From NCBI GenBank assembly GCA_921293015.1, contig OV121093.1:24624622-24688621 (forward strand): DNA of 64,000 bases, given 5' to 3'. Source of the DNA: Phorcus lineatus (taxonomy: Eukaryota; Mollusca; Gastropoda; Trochida; Trochidae). The notes beneath the pieces were generated by a model. The model ran no database searches. It saw only the letters and a list, made by a program, of their open reading frames with translations, and had not been told where the DNA came from. Position numbers and translations under genes: made by a program. Positions 50,760-62,045 of this stretch are shown here, piece by piece. Every line of letters begins with the position of its first letter. The first letter of the stretch is position 1.

Positions 50760-51880
50760 TAAAAAGTCCATTTTAACAATGGTTCAATATTCAGCACCTT
50801 ATCTCATTATAGCTCAGCAGTTAGCACCACGTCTGACTATGGTTCAATATTCAGCATCTGTTTTCACCATGATTCAATATTCTGTACCTATTGTAACCAT
50901 GGTTCAATATTCTGCCCATATTTTAACCATGGTTCAATATTCTGCACTTCTTTTAACCATAGTTCAATATTCAGCATGTAGTTAAACCTTCTTAGTATTC
51001 AGAACCCATTTTAACCTTGGTTCCGTATTTATCAACTCGTTGAATCACGGCCAAATATTCAACCATAGTCTAAAATTAGTTCAATTTTCAACATCTATCG
51101 TAACTCAGTATTCAGCACCTAGTTTAACTCTAGTTCACAAATCAGCACCTAGCGTAACCCTACTTCAATATTCAGCACCTAGTGTAACCCTAGTTCAATA
51201 TTAAGCACCTAATGTAACCCTAGTTCAATATTCAGCATCAAGTGTAACCATGGTTTAATATTCAGCACCTAGTGTAACCCTAGTTCAATATTAAGCACCC
51301 AATGTAACCCTAGTTCAATATTAAGCATCAAGTGTAACCATGGTTTAATATTCAGCACCTAGTGTAACCCTAGTTCAATATTCAGCACCTAATGTAACCC
51401 TAGTTCAATATTCAGCGCCAAGTGTAACCATGGTTCAATATTCAGCACTTAGTGTAACCATGGTTCAGCACCTAGTCTACCTTAGTAAAGCTCTTTGTGT
51501 AACCACAGTTAAGTGTTCAACATCAAGCTTTGTTTAGTATTAGCCATGGTTCAGTATTTGCACCTAGTTTAACCTTTGTTCAGTATTCCGTACCTAATCT
51601 AACCATGGATATATAAGCACCTTGTTTAACCTTGGCTAAGTATTTAGAACGTATTTTAACCTTGGTTCTGTATTCAGATCCTAGTTAAACCATGGTTCTT
51701 TATTCACCACCAAGTTAAACTTGAGTTGAGTGTTTTCCGCCTATTTGAACTATGAATAAGTATTCAGCACCTAGTATAACCTTGGTTCAGTATTCAGCAC
51801 CAAGTTTAACAATGGTTTCCTATTTACCACCTCCTTTAACCATGTTTCAGTATTCAGAACCTAGTTTAACCTAGTAATCA
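50760..51880. repeat. 30-bp satellite, diverged subfamily 2
   Basis: About 37 positions of a diverged unit TTCAATATTCAGCACCTAGT + GTAACCNTAG/CCATGG. It is more homogeneous at 51110-51470 and strongly diverged elsewhere, with insertions and deletions. Confidence 0.9.
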
Positions 51881-52735
51881 GCACTAACTACTCTAACCAT
51901 GGATCAGTAATCAGCACCTACTCTAACCATAGATCAGTAATCAGCACCTACTCTAACCATGGATCAGTAATCAGCACGTACTCTAACCATGGATCAGTAA
52001 TCAGCACGTACTCTAACCATGGATCAGTAATCAGCACCTACTCTAACCATGGATCAGTAATCAGAACCTACTCTAACCATGGATCAGTAATCAGAACCTA
52101 CTCTAACCATGGATCAGTAATCAGCACGTACTCTAACCATGGATCAGTAATCAGCACCTACTCTAACCATGGATCAGTAATCAGAACCTACTCTAACCAT
52201 GGATCAGTAATCAGAACCTACTCTAACCATAGATCAGTAATCAGCACCTACTCTAACCATGGATCAGTATGCAGCACCTACTCTAACCATGGTTCAGTAA
52301 TCAGCACGTACTCTAACCATGGATCAGTAATCAGAACCTACTCTAACCATGGATCAGTAATCAGAACCTACTCTAACCATAGATCAGTAATCAGCACCTA
52401 CTCTAACCATAGATCAGTAATCAGCACCTACTCTCACTATGGATCAGTAATCAGCACCTACTCTAACCATGGATCAGTAATCAGAACCTACTCTAACCAT
52501 AGATCAGTAATCAGCACGTACCCTAACCATGGATCAGTAATCAGCACGTACCCTAACCATGGATCAGTAATCAGCACCTACTCTAACCATGGATCAGTAA
52601 TCAGCACGTACTCTAACCATGGATCAGTATTCAGCACCTACTCTAACCATGGATCAGTAATCAGCACGTACCCTAACCATGGATCAGTAATCAGCACGTA
52701 CTCTAACCAGGGATCAGTATTCAGGACATAGTTTA
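51881..52735. repeat. 30-bp satellite, homogeneous subfamily 3
   Basis: About 28 units ATCAGTAATCAGCACCTACT + CTAACCATGG with only a few recurrent variants (CACGTA, GAACCTA, CATAG). The shared variant patterns between distant units indicate recent amplification of blocks. Confidence 0.95.
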
Positions 52736-53379
52736 ACCATTGTTTATATTCTTGAAAACAATCGACATTCCAATTTTGTTTCGAGACATTTTTGGAACTT
52801 AAAACATGTCAATATACACTATCCGATGATAGGAATTAAACCTATTTCATATCAGCATCTTATATTCAAAGAATAAAACAATTAATAGTCTTCAATAAAA
52901 ATCAAAGAACAGCTCAATACATATGTACATGTACACGTTTTGGCAGAAGTAGAGGTCTTAAGTAAAATAAAAATGAGTTTTAGTGATAAAACTTGGTAAA
53001 CAGCATCAACTCATATCTGTCCTTTTGTCTGTTTTTCACTTATTTCGATATCACGCTTGAGTGATCGGCACAACACATCAGTAACATATTGTCCGCTTTT
53101 TGATCAAAATCGCGACTTTATACCTTTTCTTCATTAACCAAAACTTTATTGTCTCAATACAAAACCAACTAACTTCAATGTTATACTTTATTCCGACAGT
53201 TATTAGTTTTCGATCAAACGACACTATTAATAGTGTTTGGCATATTTGACACTAACAACAGTACTTTGCATGGCCTTACGTAATTGAGTAAATATTCAAG
53301 AAAAAGAAAATCAAGCTAATTTCTTTCAATGAAACATCAAGCTAAGTGTTACTGTTTTGAGAAAATATTTAACTGTCTA
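52736..53379. other. Nothing recognised
   Basis: AT-rich spacer between the satellite and the TIR element. Confidence 0.5.
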
Positions 53380-54110
53380 TGTATCATCCCAACTTGGGAT
53401 CGCGTCCCATCTTAAGTTGGGACGTCCCATCTTGAGATGGGACGGCGGATACTTTAACATGTTTATAATATTCTTATTCTAATGTTGAATTTAGTAATAA
53501 CATGATAACATGTATCATTTAAATAAGCGCTTTAAGGCCCTGGAGAGATATTTTGATTTTATGTTGATTTTCATGACTTATTGGCTATATCTATCTCTCA
53601 TCGCATACGAGTCTTTCATCATAGTACAATACGATTTCAAAAGTAATTCTTATACAAAATTTTATAAATTATTTCATTATATTCTTAAATATTTTTAATT
53701 GTGACAGCATGTTAAGCAAATAAAAAAATAAATATACACTCAAAACCCACTCTTAGTGAATACCAAGAATGCTAATGCGTTGTAATCAGTTCAATTTCTT
53801 ACACATAAACCGTTCCGTTAAGCAAGATTTCAATGTACTCATTGTGTTTGATAGTCGAAACTAAGACTTTATGTTTCTTAAACATAATTCACAAACACTA
53901 ACCTATAAGTGGTGTTCCGTCAATGCTTACAAGATGTCCAGTAAATAAATCCAGTTATGCCTCCTCATATTTCCGGTCGAACCTGATCTGATCAGTGTCG
54001 TGGTGCAAATGGCAAACATACCTGTTTGGTAGTTCAGAGAAGGGTGTGGGGTGGGTGGAGGGGGGAGGGGGGTCCGAAAGAAGGGATTTTGGTAAACATC
54101 CGGTTCGGTT

Positions 54111-55253
54111 CAATCAATCTTTATTCAGTACTGAAGAGGCCACAGGCCTGTAGTACATTACATGTATAATGAGTATAAAGTCACTTATCAGTTATTTTCT
54201 AATACAATCTTTCTTCTTAACGCCATTGCAAAATATATGTACATCGCCAAATTCTGTAATAATAATGTGTTATTAGCTGTTAACAATAAAATTAAATTTC
54301 GTTCACTAGGATTTCTATAATAATACGGTTTGAGATACTTTTTTCGTAGATCCGCATAGACAGGGCATATAAGTAGGAAATGTAATTCATTTTCTATCTC
54401 ATTTCTGTTACAAAGTTGACATATTCTATTTTCTCTTGGCACACCTGAATATCTACCAGTTTCAATGTATAATTCATGGGATGAGCAACGAAATCGGGTT
54501 AGGGCTACTCGAAAATTTTTTACATTAACTTTTGATAAGTAGTTTTCAAAACATATATCAGATTTCCATTGATTGTAAAATAAACATTTAGTTGACAGAT
54601 GCAATGATTCGGACCATGATTGTAAATACATATCTTTCAATCTTTGGGTAAATGATGAAATAAATTGGGTAGGGAATTGAATATTATCATCGTTCCATAT
54701 ATAACCATATCCCGTTTTGTTCAGCAATTCTTTTATGTCCGTCACCCAATTTCGTTTCCCATTTTCGTCGTACAGTTTCATCATTTCATAACACATTTTT
54801 GGGAATCTATGACATGGCATTTTCTGTAATTTTAACCAGTATTTTATGGCTCTAATAGAGGAATATATAAATAAGGGATATCTACCTAATTCTCCATAAA
54901 TCATAGTACTACAAGTACTCTGTTTTACCCCAAGAAATCTTTTGCATGCATATAGATGAACTCGTTCGATACTTTCATAATGTCTTAATCCCCATATTTC
55001 AGATCCATAAAGAAGATTTGGGCTAATCTTGGTATCGAAAATTTTGAAAAATGTATTTGAAGACATATCACCCAAATATCTCATATATTTATAAACTCCA
55101 ATTAAAACTTTGACTGCTTGCGCTGATGTAAGTTTTGTGTGCTTTGACCAGGCAAGAGTGTTAGAGAAATTTATGCCGAGGTATTTATAGACATTAGTTG
55201 TTTGAAGTAGGTTCCCTTGATAATACCATTTTTCCATTTTAGATAATTGCCCA
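54111..55253 (-). mobile_element. 5'-truncated CR1/L2-like LINE with 10-bp TSD
   Basis: The element is flanked by CGGTTCGGTT at 54101-54110 and 55254-55263, a perfect 10-bp target duplication. It is in minus orientation, truncated in the RT thumb, and ends with AATAAAGATTGATTG, a short (GATT)n-type tail. An AGGCC-TGT-GGCCT hairpin lies close to the 3' end (54130-54142). Its reading frame is intact, so the insertion is young; it lies inside the 53380-56495 element. Confidence 0.93.
54188..55237 (-). CDS. LINE ORF2 C-terminal region, intact frame (349 codons)
   Basis: From the first Met: KYLGINFSNTLAWSKHTKL (RT thumb YLG motif), then SPNLLYGSEIWGLRHYESIE, CKRFLGVKQSTCSTMIYGEL (the LLYGxExWG and xFLGV motifs), LTRFRCSSHELYIETGRYSG, and the Cys/His knuckle CQLCNRNEIENELHFLLIC. 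No stop interrupts 349 codons. The N-terminal endonuclease and the catalytic RT palm are absent because of 5' truncation, so it cannot be active and any Met start is an accident; the open frame only reflects recent insertion. Confidence 0.85.
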   Translation of the reverse strand: MEKWYYQGNLLQTTNVYKYLGINFSNTLAWSKHTKLTSAQAVKVLIGVYKYMRYLGDMSSNTFFKIFDTKISPNLLYGSEIWGLRHYESIERVHLYACKRFLGVKQSTCSTMIYGELGRYPLFIYSSIRAIKYWLKLQKMPCHRFPKMCYEMMKLYDENGKRNWVTDIKELLNKTGYGYIWNDDNIQFPTQFISSFTQRLKDMYLQSWSESLHLSTKCLFYNQWKSDICFENYLSKVNVKNFRVALTRFRCSSHELYIETGRYSGVPRENRICQLCNRNEIENELHFLLICPVYADLRKKYLKPYYYRNPSERNLILLLTANNTLLLQNLAMYIYFAMALRRKIVLENN

Positions 55254-56699
55254 CGGTTCGGTTATGACACCAATACCTGTGTGTCACCTTCCAATTAGTG
55301 ACAAGAATAGGTACCAATTGTACATGAGCATGCTTGTAACACTACAAAGGTACACGCCAAGCGTTTGTTGTTTTAGTCAATGATTATCATTTATATTTAT
55401 CAAGGCATTGGCCCCTATCGGCAATATCACTGATAGGAAGCAGACGTGATCAAACCCTAACCAAAAACAACAACAAATGTTTATGTTTATTGTTATTGCA
55501 TTGTTATTCGATGGAAGTTTTTTGACCAAACTGAATATATTCAAAATATTTTTTTCATAAACAGAACGATTATGATGTAAAGTAACCAAAATGAAATCTA
55601 ACATCATCCATTGATTATTTATGGGGAAAAAGCAGGCTTTTTTCATAGAATTTTAAAAAATTTAGAACATAGTTTCCAAGATTTACAAAAGAAGATTATG
55701 GTTTAAACATATTTAGCCTTACACTACCTACGGTGGGCAAATTGGTGCCCAATCATTCGTCCTCTGTCATGCCAAGCTGTAACATTAACATATTCAGTCT
55801 ATTCAGTGCTGGATTGTAACGGTGGAGAGTACCTTAATTTCTGCTTATAGAAGGTTTTTGCATGGATTATTCATTTCTTTGTATCAGGTACGTTTTTTAA
55901 ATATATATTTAAAAAAAAAGCGATTTATCACTAGTGTTGTAAAACTTTGATCTGTATTAGAATAACTTCATATCTTTGATTGTTAAAAGTTTATACCACC
56001 TCTTTGTAAATAAACTAAGATACAAAGATGTCTCTGTGAAATGTGGAGCCGTTTGGTTTCTCTCTGTTTACAGATGTTTGATCTACGCATGTATTGGTCG
56101 TTTGAAAAATGCTGAAAACTATTATCTAAATATAAATCTATATATTGATCTGATTTTGTTATGTCGCTTAACAAATGTGATTCAATCAGTAATCAAATGG
56201 GACTTTAAATAATTGTTTGAGTAGTGTTGAATCGTTCGTACTCGATATTAGATAAAACCGAGTCAGAAAGTGAAGTAAATGAACATCAAATCAAATTTTC
56301 TCCGTAGACGTGAAAAGAATATAACAGAATTATCTAAAACATGTTTTACTGACACAATTCATTATAAAATATGAATATTATTAACATGTTTTAGTATCCC
56401 CCGACCCATCTCAAGATGGGACGTCCCAACTTGGAATCCCAAGTTGGGACGCGTCCCATCTTAAGATCGGGCGGATCCGCAGTTGGGATGATACATCTAT
56501 ACCTCGATTAATTAAATGACTGAAACATAAGAAAGTTTAACCTTCAAGACAATTATAGAGGTGATGCTTCTGTGGAAATGAAAAATAATATGATTTGGGT
56601 GACGTCATGATCAAATTATTTTGATTTTTGATTGATTAAATCAGTCTAAAATATACATTACATAAATATATCTTAGTTTAACTTAAGAATTACAGACTG

Positions 56700-56835
56700 A
56701 CAAGGAAATCTTTTACATCAGTTCATTACCAATCGATTTTAAACAAATGTGATCATCAGGTTAGCTGTTGTTGCTACGATTGTAGCGTTAACAATGACAA
56801 GGAACGTTATTAATGATGTTATATGCATGCCACTT
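56700..56835. repeat. Repeat shared with 28800-28920
   Basis: ATCAGTTCATTACCAATCGA, ACAAATGTGATCATCAGG and TTATATGCATGCCAC follow in the same order as in the 28.8-kb copy. Confidence 0.7.
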
Positions 56836-56839
56836 TTAT

Positions 56840-57554
56840 AAGATATACAGCAAATGCGACGTCAACCTTATTTAGTATAATGTACAGTTCAGCTTGGGCA
56901 TATATCATTTATAAAAGATAGTTCTTTGATTTCCCTTAGCTCTTCAGCCTTTGTGCATATTCAATATATTGGACAGATTGCAAACTAGGGATGTAAGTTT
57001 CATATTCATCTATATGCGCAATAATTACTTAACATCTATACTTTGGAGTTTTAATTCGAGGTTTATTTACCCGCACTCTAGTCCTACGTTTTCACTGAAT
57101 AAAATGACGACACGCGTGATGAGGCACTATTGTGGGCGGAGCTACGGGACTGTGACATAGAAAAAGTCTTGTTCTCCATTATATCGATCTATAAGTGTCA
57201 GGATCCCTTATGTTTCATCTCATAATTTGTTTAACCACTGACTGGCTCATACATGGTTTGAAAGTTCACCTATAAACTGTAGTATAGATGTCGTCGACAA
57301 GGTCTTAGGTTTATACAATTTTAATCGTACCATTCCAACCGTTTATCAGCCAGTGAACAAAGACATTAGGAAATGTATCTCTTATATAAGCCATCTAGAT
57401 TTATATGCATTTATTTATACCAGTAAATACTTTTTGGTCAGCATTGCTTTCCTTGAACACACACTTGTAGTACAGTTATAAAGACGTGTGTTCTTTCTAT
57501 CTAGTCAGTCAATCACCATTATGTAGCCTACATTTTGTTGTTCCCAGGACACTG
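56840..57554. other. Nothing recognised
   Basis: AT-rich sequence without repeat or coding pattern. Confidence 0.45.
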
Positions 57555-58870
57555 AACGATTACGGCCTAATCCGTCGAATTTTCAAAAATGAACTGTACC
57601 TATCCGTCGAATAATGCTTGAGTGATTTTGTACCGATCGGTCGAACCTTGGCGAACAAGAGACACTCGGAGAATCTAAGTTAATTAATGAAGGGGTGTAG
57701 GGATTGTTACAATCATTACGATCGCTTGTTTACATGAGAAGGTCTTATTTTCTTTCATATTTTTATATTTATAGAAATATTATTGATAGCTGTACACTGC
57801 AATATTATCTTAGTAAATCAGTCCCCTACTTATATAGAAAGTATTTAGCGAAATTTCGACTAAGCTCACACAATCTTGCAATTGAAACTGGCAGATACTA
57901 CAATGTAACACTAATGAAAGAAAATGTACATTTTGTAAAGATACTGTTGAAGATGAATTCGATTTCATATTATTATATAATTATGTCCATGTTATATTGA
58001 TTTTAGACGAGTTTATATTAAACCTTATTATTATCTACGTCCTTCCGTATTTAAGCTTATCCAATTATTAAGTGTTAAAAATGTAAAAGAACTCTGTAAC
58101 CTAGGGAAATATTTGTATAAAGCCAGTTGCTTAAGGAATGAATTGATTGTTAGAGTTTCGTGATTTTTTGTACATTCTCCACAACATAAACCTATTATTA
58201 TCATTGTTTAGTCATTATCCACCTGTACCAATCCCCGTCTTTATTATGAACTGATTATCTGTAAAGATAAAAGTGATAAAGAATCTGAATCTGAATCTGA
58301 ATCTTATTTTCTTAGACGGATAACGGATATATTACCGAGTAATCATCATGCTGTAAAACTCATTTCTGTTTATGTAGACTGTAAACTTCATACTTTGAGT
58401 AAGGTTATCAGTCGAATGTTTTATTGTTCCTTTGTGTCCCTGATATTCAAATACATGTATGACATATGCATCATCGCCTATTTGGATTTTGTCGGACAAT
58501 TACTCGGAGTGTGGTAGATTTGGACTGGTCGATAAGTCTGTCACATGTAATGTATAGAATGTTTATAATGTATGAAATGTTTATATGATCATGTATTCAT
58601 TCATAAAATACATAATACAAATGAAGATGATATATGTCATATACATCGACGGCACGTTCGTTTATATGGATAATGTATTCACTCATCAAATACAACGAAT
58701 ACATCGTAACATCAAATGATCAGAATGGTCAGTCTTAACACCCCTTTTGTCTTATTTTGGAACGTTCCAACATTATGTAAGCCAATCAACAATTTAAATC
58801 ACAGTACCGATCCGTCGAACGGATTTTTCTATCCTAAAACTAGAAATTCGACGATTAGGTATGCGACCCA
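57555..58870. mobile_element. Possible TIR element (CTAATCCGTCGAATTTTC ends) hosting a LINE
   Basis: ACTGAACGATTACGGCCTAA + TCCGTCGAATTT at the left resembles the complement of 58830-58880 (GTTCAGTGG..., CCTAATCGTCGAATTTC), and both subterminal parts carry GTACCGATC(G/C)GTCGAAC in opposite orientation. The ends are diverged and no target duplication is clear, so borders are approximate. Confidence 0.5.
57690..58312 (+). mobile_element. LINE 3' end, degenerate, (AATCTG)n tail
   Basis: YRKYLAKFRLSSHNLAIETG RYYNVT is the RT C-terminal signature; ENVHF/CKDTVEDEFHF-like residues follow in shifted frames, then RRVYIKPYYYLRPS and LGKYLYKASCLRNELIVRVS before the stop. The element ends GATAAAGAATCTGAATCTGA, a 6-bp repeat tail. 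At least two frameshifts. Confidence 0.8.
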
Positions 58871-59439
58871 CTGAACGAGTCTCTTAAACATGGTTTTCTC
58901 TGATTCCCGGATCCCACAACGTGTTATTAAAGTACACAAATTGTTATAAGCTTCTTATGTGACTTGTAGCCCACGCGCTTACCTTAAATGAACATCAGTT
59001 CGGCAAAGAAAACGAAATCTGAATGATCAGTCTTTTACAGTTTTTTCGTAAATTCTAAATTCAACTTTCGAGATTGTTTTTACACAGAATTATTTACTGT
59101 TTCTATTATAATTTTCAATAGTAATATATAATTATCATTCTCTTCAAGACAAAGCATCTATTAGAAACATAATCAATTAGCTTTTTTTTATCGTAATCGC
59201 TCAGCTGAAGTAACCAAACTGATTCTAACACGAAAATCCGACCTAATGGACTTGACTTGCATCTTGAAGAAGGGGTTACGCGGATGGGGGATATGTGTAA
59301 ATATATTTATATCATATATGCTTAAAACATGATTGTATATCAAAAAGACGGCCGCGGCCTTCGGGGATCGTTGATTATTTTACAATATTTATACAATGCT
59401 ATCCATGTTTGCTACGAAGTACCCGTCAAATGAGACGCA
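58871..59439. other. Nothing recognised
   Basis: AT-rich; a small GCGGCC-rich patch at 59350-59370. Confidence 0.45.
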
Positions 59440-59573
59440 GGTAATAGAGCTGTGGTCTAACAATCAAGGTTTCTTGACTCTCATACTATCAGAAGTTTCT
59501 TTTCATACGTGGGACGTTTTTGGCATTTATCATGCCTGAAGCAAAAGACCACGCTATGTATTATGAAAGAAGG
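59440..59573. repeat. Repeat shared with 62875-62960
   Basis: GTGGGACGTTTTTGGCATTT and ATCATGCCTGAAGCAAAAG also occur at 62909-62950 in the same orientation. Confidence 0.75.
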
Positions 59574-61599
59574 CAGCAGGCACATATACGTCTACGCCTA
59601 TCCTAGACGTCTAAGGATAGACGTGTAAAAGACGTCTTAATATAGTATAATCTGTGGGACTAGAAAGACGTCTAAGCCTAGACGTTGCTAAGAAGTCTAC
59701 AGGTAGACACCTGTAGACGTCTATCAGACGTTTATTAGACGTTTATTCGACATATATTAAACCTCTATTAATAGTTTAAATACCTCCCAAAATATTTAAC
59801 AGACGTCTAAAAAAGGTTTAACATGTGTCCTATAGTTTTTGTGTTATACCCCAGTATAATAATATTATGCAGTGGGAACTTCATAAGGATTCAGGGCTTC
59901 AAACAAAAACCTGTTTTTTGTAAGGCACAATTGCATATTCTACATGTAAATGGATACATTTAAGTCCATTATTCCAATAATTAAAACAACATAATGACTT
60001 ATAATGGATACCATTTTAGAATTTGATATGGTAACTAAATTTGAGGTTTGGGTTTAAATTTTCAAAATTTTCAGGCGAAGTGATGAGCAATTTTGCCTTG
60101 AAAAAAAACAAGAAACAAGCTCAAATAAGATCAAATATTTATTCAATATAAAAATCTATTTCATTCAATCAACATATTTAATTATACTGTAGAAATAACA
60201 CAAAATTCAAACTTTACTTAGAATCAGATTTGTCAAATCTTCAGATCATTGTCCCAAGCTGAAACGTAAAGGGTAAGGTCCAGATTCAAGGCTATTTTCT
60301 TCCTGCATTTTCTAAGAGCAAGTTAAAAGACTTCCGCCGTTCTTGAGAATTGTATCCTTGATCGCGTCCTTGTAAAAGATTGGTGAAAGTATCTGAAAAT
60401 AAATTGAAACCTTAATTGTTATCTCGACTCATAATCATGATCAACATCTGTACCTATAAATTCAGAAAATCAAAATATAAGTAAACACTGTTAAATATTT
60501 GGTAACCTACGTGTCCGGAAAAAATCAATTTGATAAAAAAATAAATGTACATAGACACCAAACAAAACTTATATTACTAACTTGAAACTAGTAATAGAAG
60601 CACCTATACATAAGTCAACTATTATAAAAAGGTTACTTACGCAGTGAATTAAAATGACAGACTGTTAATGAAAATGTTCCACACTGAATCAGTTTCTCTG
60701 CATTTATTAAGGGTGTATTGATAATATTCCACTATGAAAGGTCGGGATATAAAAAATCTATATATATAAAGAATTATTTGGTTTAGAATAAAATAGAGAA
60801 AGCTAAATATGTTTCAAATATGTGTACGAATAAAACACTACACACATATTTTGAAGTAATTACGAGCTGAAAGCTGGAAGAAGGGGCTCTACCATTAGCT
60901 GCACGACCATTGTAGACAAATGAAAGATACCGACGAATGAGCATCTTAATTACTGACAAGGTAAAACTAGTTAGCGTGTCCTTTATACAGAAAACAAAAT
61001 CTTACCGTAAATAATAGAAGAAAAAACCGTAAGGAACATTACCCCAGATGCAATGATATAGCAAAATCCCATCTCTTTTGAGAACAAAGAAATTGAAAAT
61101 GGCGCCTATTTAACAGCGCATGCGTTAGGGTCGCAACTCTGCATGGAAAAATTATATGTGCATTGCATTGACTACAATATCGATCCGGATTGAAGTTCAA
61201 ATCTCTTCGCCTAGAACATTTCATTTTTTTCTTATAAATTTGTACTTTTGACAGATCTGTAGGATGTAATATGAATTACATTTGAGTGTTATATATCATT
61301 TGATGCAAATATTGTCTTTACCTACAAAACATCTATCATGTTAGTAAAAGAAATCTTTCAATATTTAATTCTTTTTTTTTAGAAAGGTTTGTTTATATAC
61401 AATAAGCAAAGGAAACATCTTTCAATCTGAAATATCAAGGCATTATAATAAAATTGTATGAAAGTGCAGGTCTACCTTAAGACGTCCTTTAGACGGTCTC
61501 TTCAACGTCTACGCTTTCACGTCTAAATGGGTACGTTGAATAGAATCTAACCAGATCTAGACCTAATTTAGACGTCTAATAGACGTCTTGTCTCTGCTG
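59574..61599. mobile_element. 2.0-kb element with AGACGTCT-rich ends
   Basis: The outer ends CAGCAGGCACATATACGTCT and the complement CAGCAGAGACAAGACGTCT are inverted. Within 250 bp of the left end and 150 bp of the right end AGACGTCT/TAGACGT-type motifs occur more than a dozen times. The middle is AT-rich without coding frames. It lies directly against the shared repeat at 59440-59573. No target duplication recognised. Confidence 0.65.
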
Positions 61600-61601
61600 G
61601 G

Positions 61602-61722
61602 ATACTTATACTTATACTTATACTTATACTTATACTTATACTATACTTATACTATACTTATACTATACTTATACTTATACTATACTTATACTTATACTAT
61701 ACTTATACTTATACTATACTTA
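61602..61722. repeat. (ACTTAT)n / ACTATACTTAT microsatellite
   Basis: Units of TATACTTATACT in 6-bp and 11-bp steps over 120 bp. Confidence 0.95.
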
Positions 61723-61740
61723 TCAACACATGGGACTTAG

Positions 61741-61968
61741 TTATTCATTACTAAGAATCCAATTCCTCCAGATGCTCTTGTGGCTATTTGTGTAGAGAAA
61801 ACCAATTTTGTCCGTACCATTTGTAATTTTGCAGTTATATTGTTTCGTCTTTATGTAAAATGTCCCACATAAACCTAAAATATCACAGTCTAGAACATCA
61901 ACAAAATCACACTTAAAATTAAAATTGACTATGTTTTTGTCATTTTTCTTAAAACTCTGGATTTCCAT
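61741..61968 (-). pseudogene. Probable LINE ORF2 N-terminus (endonuclease start)
   Basis: The minus frame NIVNFNFKCDFVDVLDCDIL and GLCGTFYIKTKQYNCK resembles the first strands of LINE endonucleases (F...D.DI..L.ET). It lies just downstream of the ORF1 remnant at 62046-62800 on the same strand, as expected for ORF2. It stops at 61741, next to the microsatellite. Weak similarity, judged mainly by context. Confidence 0.5.
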
Positions 61969-62045
61969 ATACCAAGCCGAAGACCCTATCTACGCTTCAC
62001 ATGTGCGCCCTCATTTGCTGTTCTTAGTTTTCCATTTCTGGTAAG

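Larger units (their letters stand above)
53380..56495. mobile_element. 3.1-kb TIR element with nested palindromes, hosting a LINE
   Basis: TGTATCATCCCAACTTGGGA at the left is matched inverted by the right end (CAGTTGGGATGATACA). Arms of 80-100 bp consist of alternating small palindromes such as CCCATCTTGAGATGGG, GGGACGTCCC and CCAACTTGGAATCCCAAGTT, ending in GGATACTTTAACATGTT. TCTA is directly repeated outside both ends (53376-53379, 56496-56499). Without the LINE at 54111-55253 the element is about 2.0 kb. No transposase recognised. Confidence 0.8.

Noticed and set aside
50220-50985. Open frames with perfect 10-residue repeats on both strands (for example DKYTAPRLTM)
   Set aside because: They are translations of the 30-bp satellite, whose unit length is a multiple of three, so long frames arise on both strands without selection.
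50108-52735. CRISPR-like array of regularly spaced repeats
   Set aside because: There are no unique spacers; the whole unit repeats and the genome is eukaryotic.
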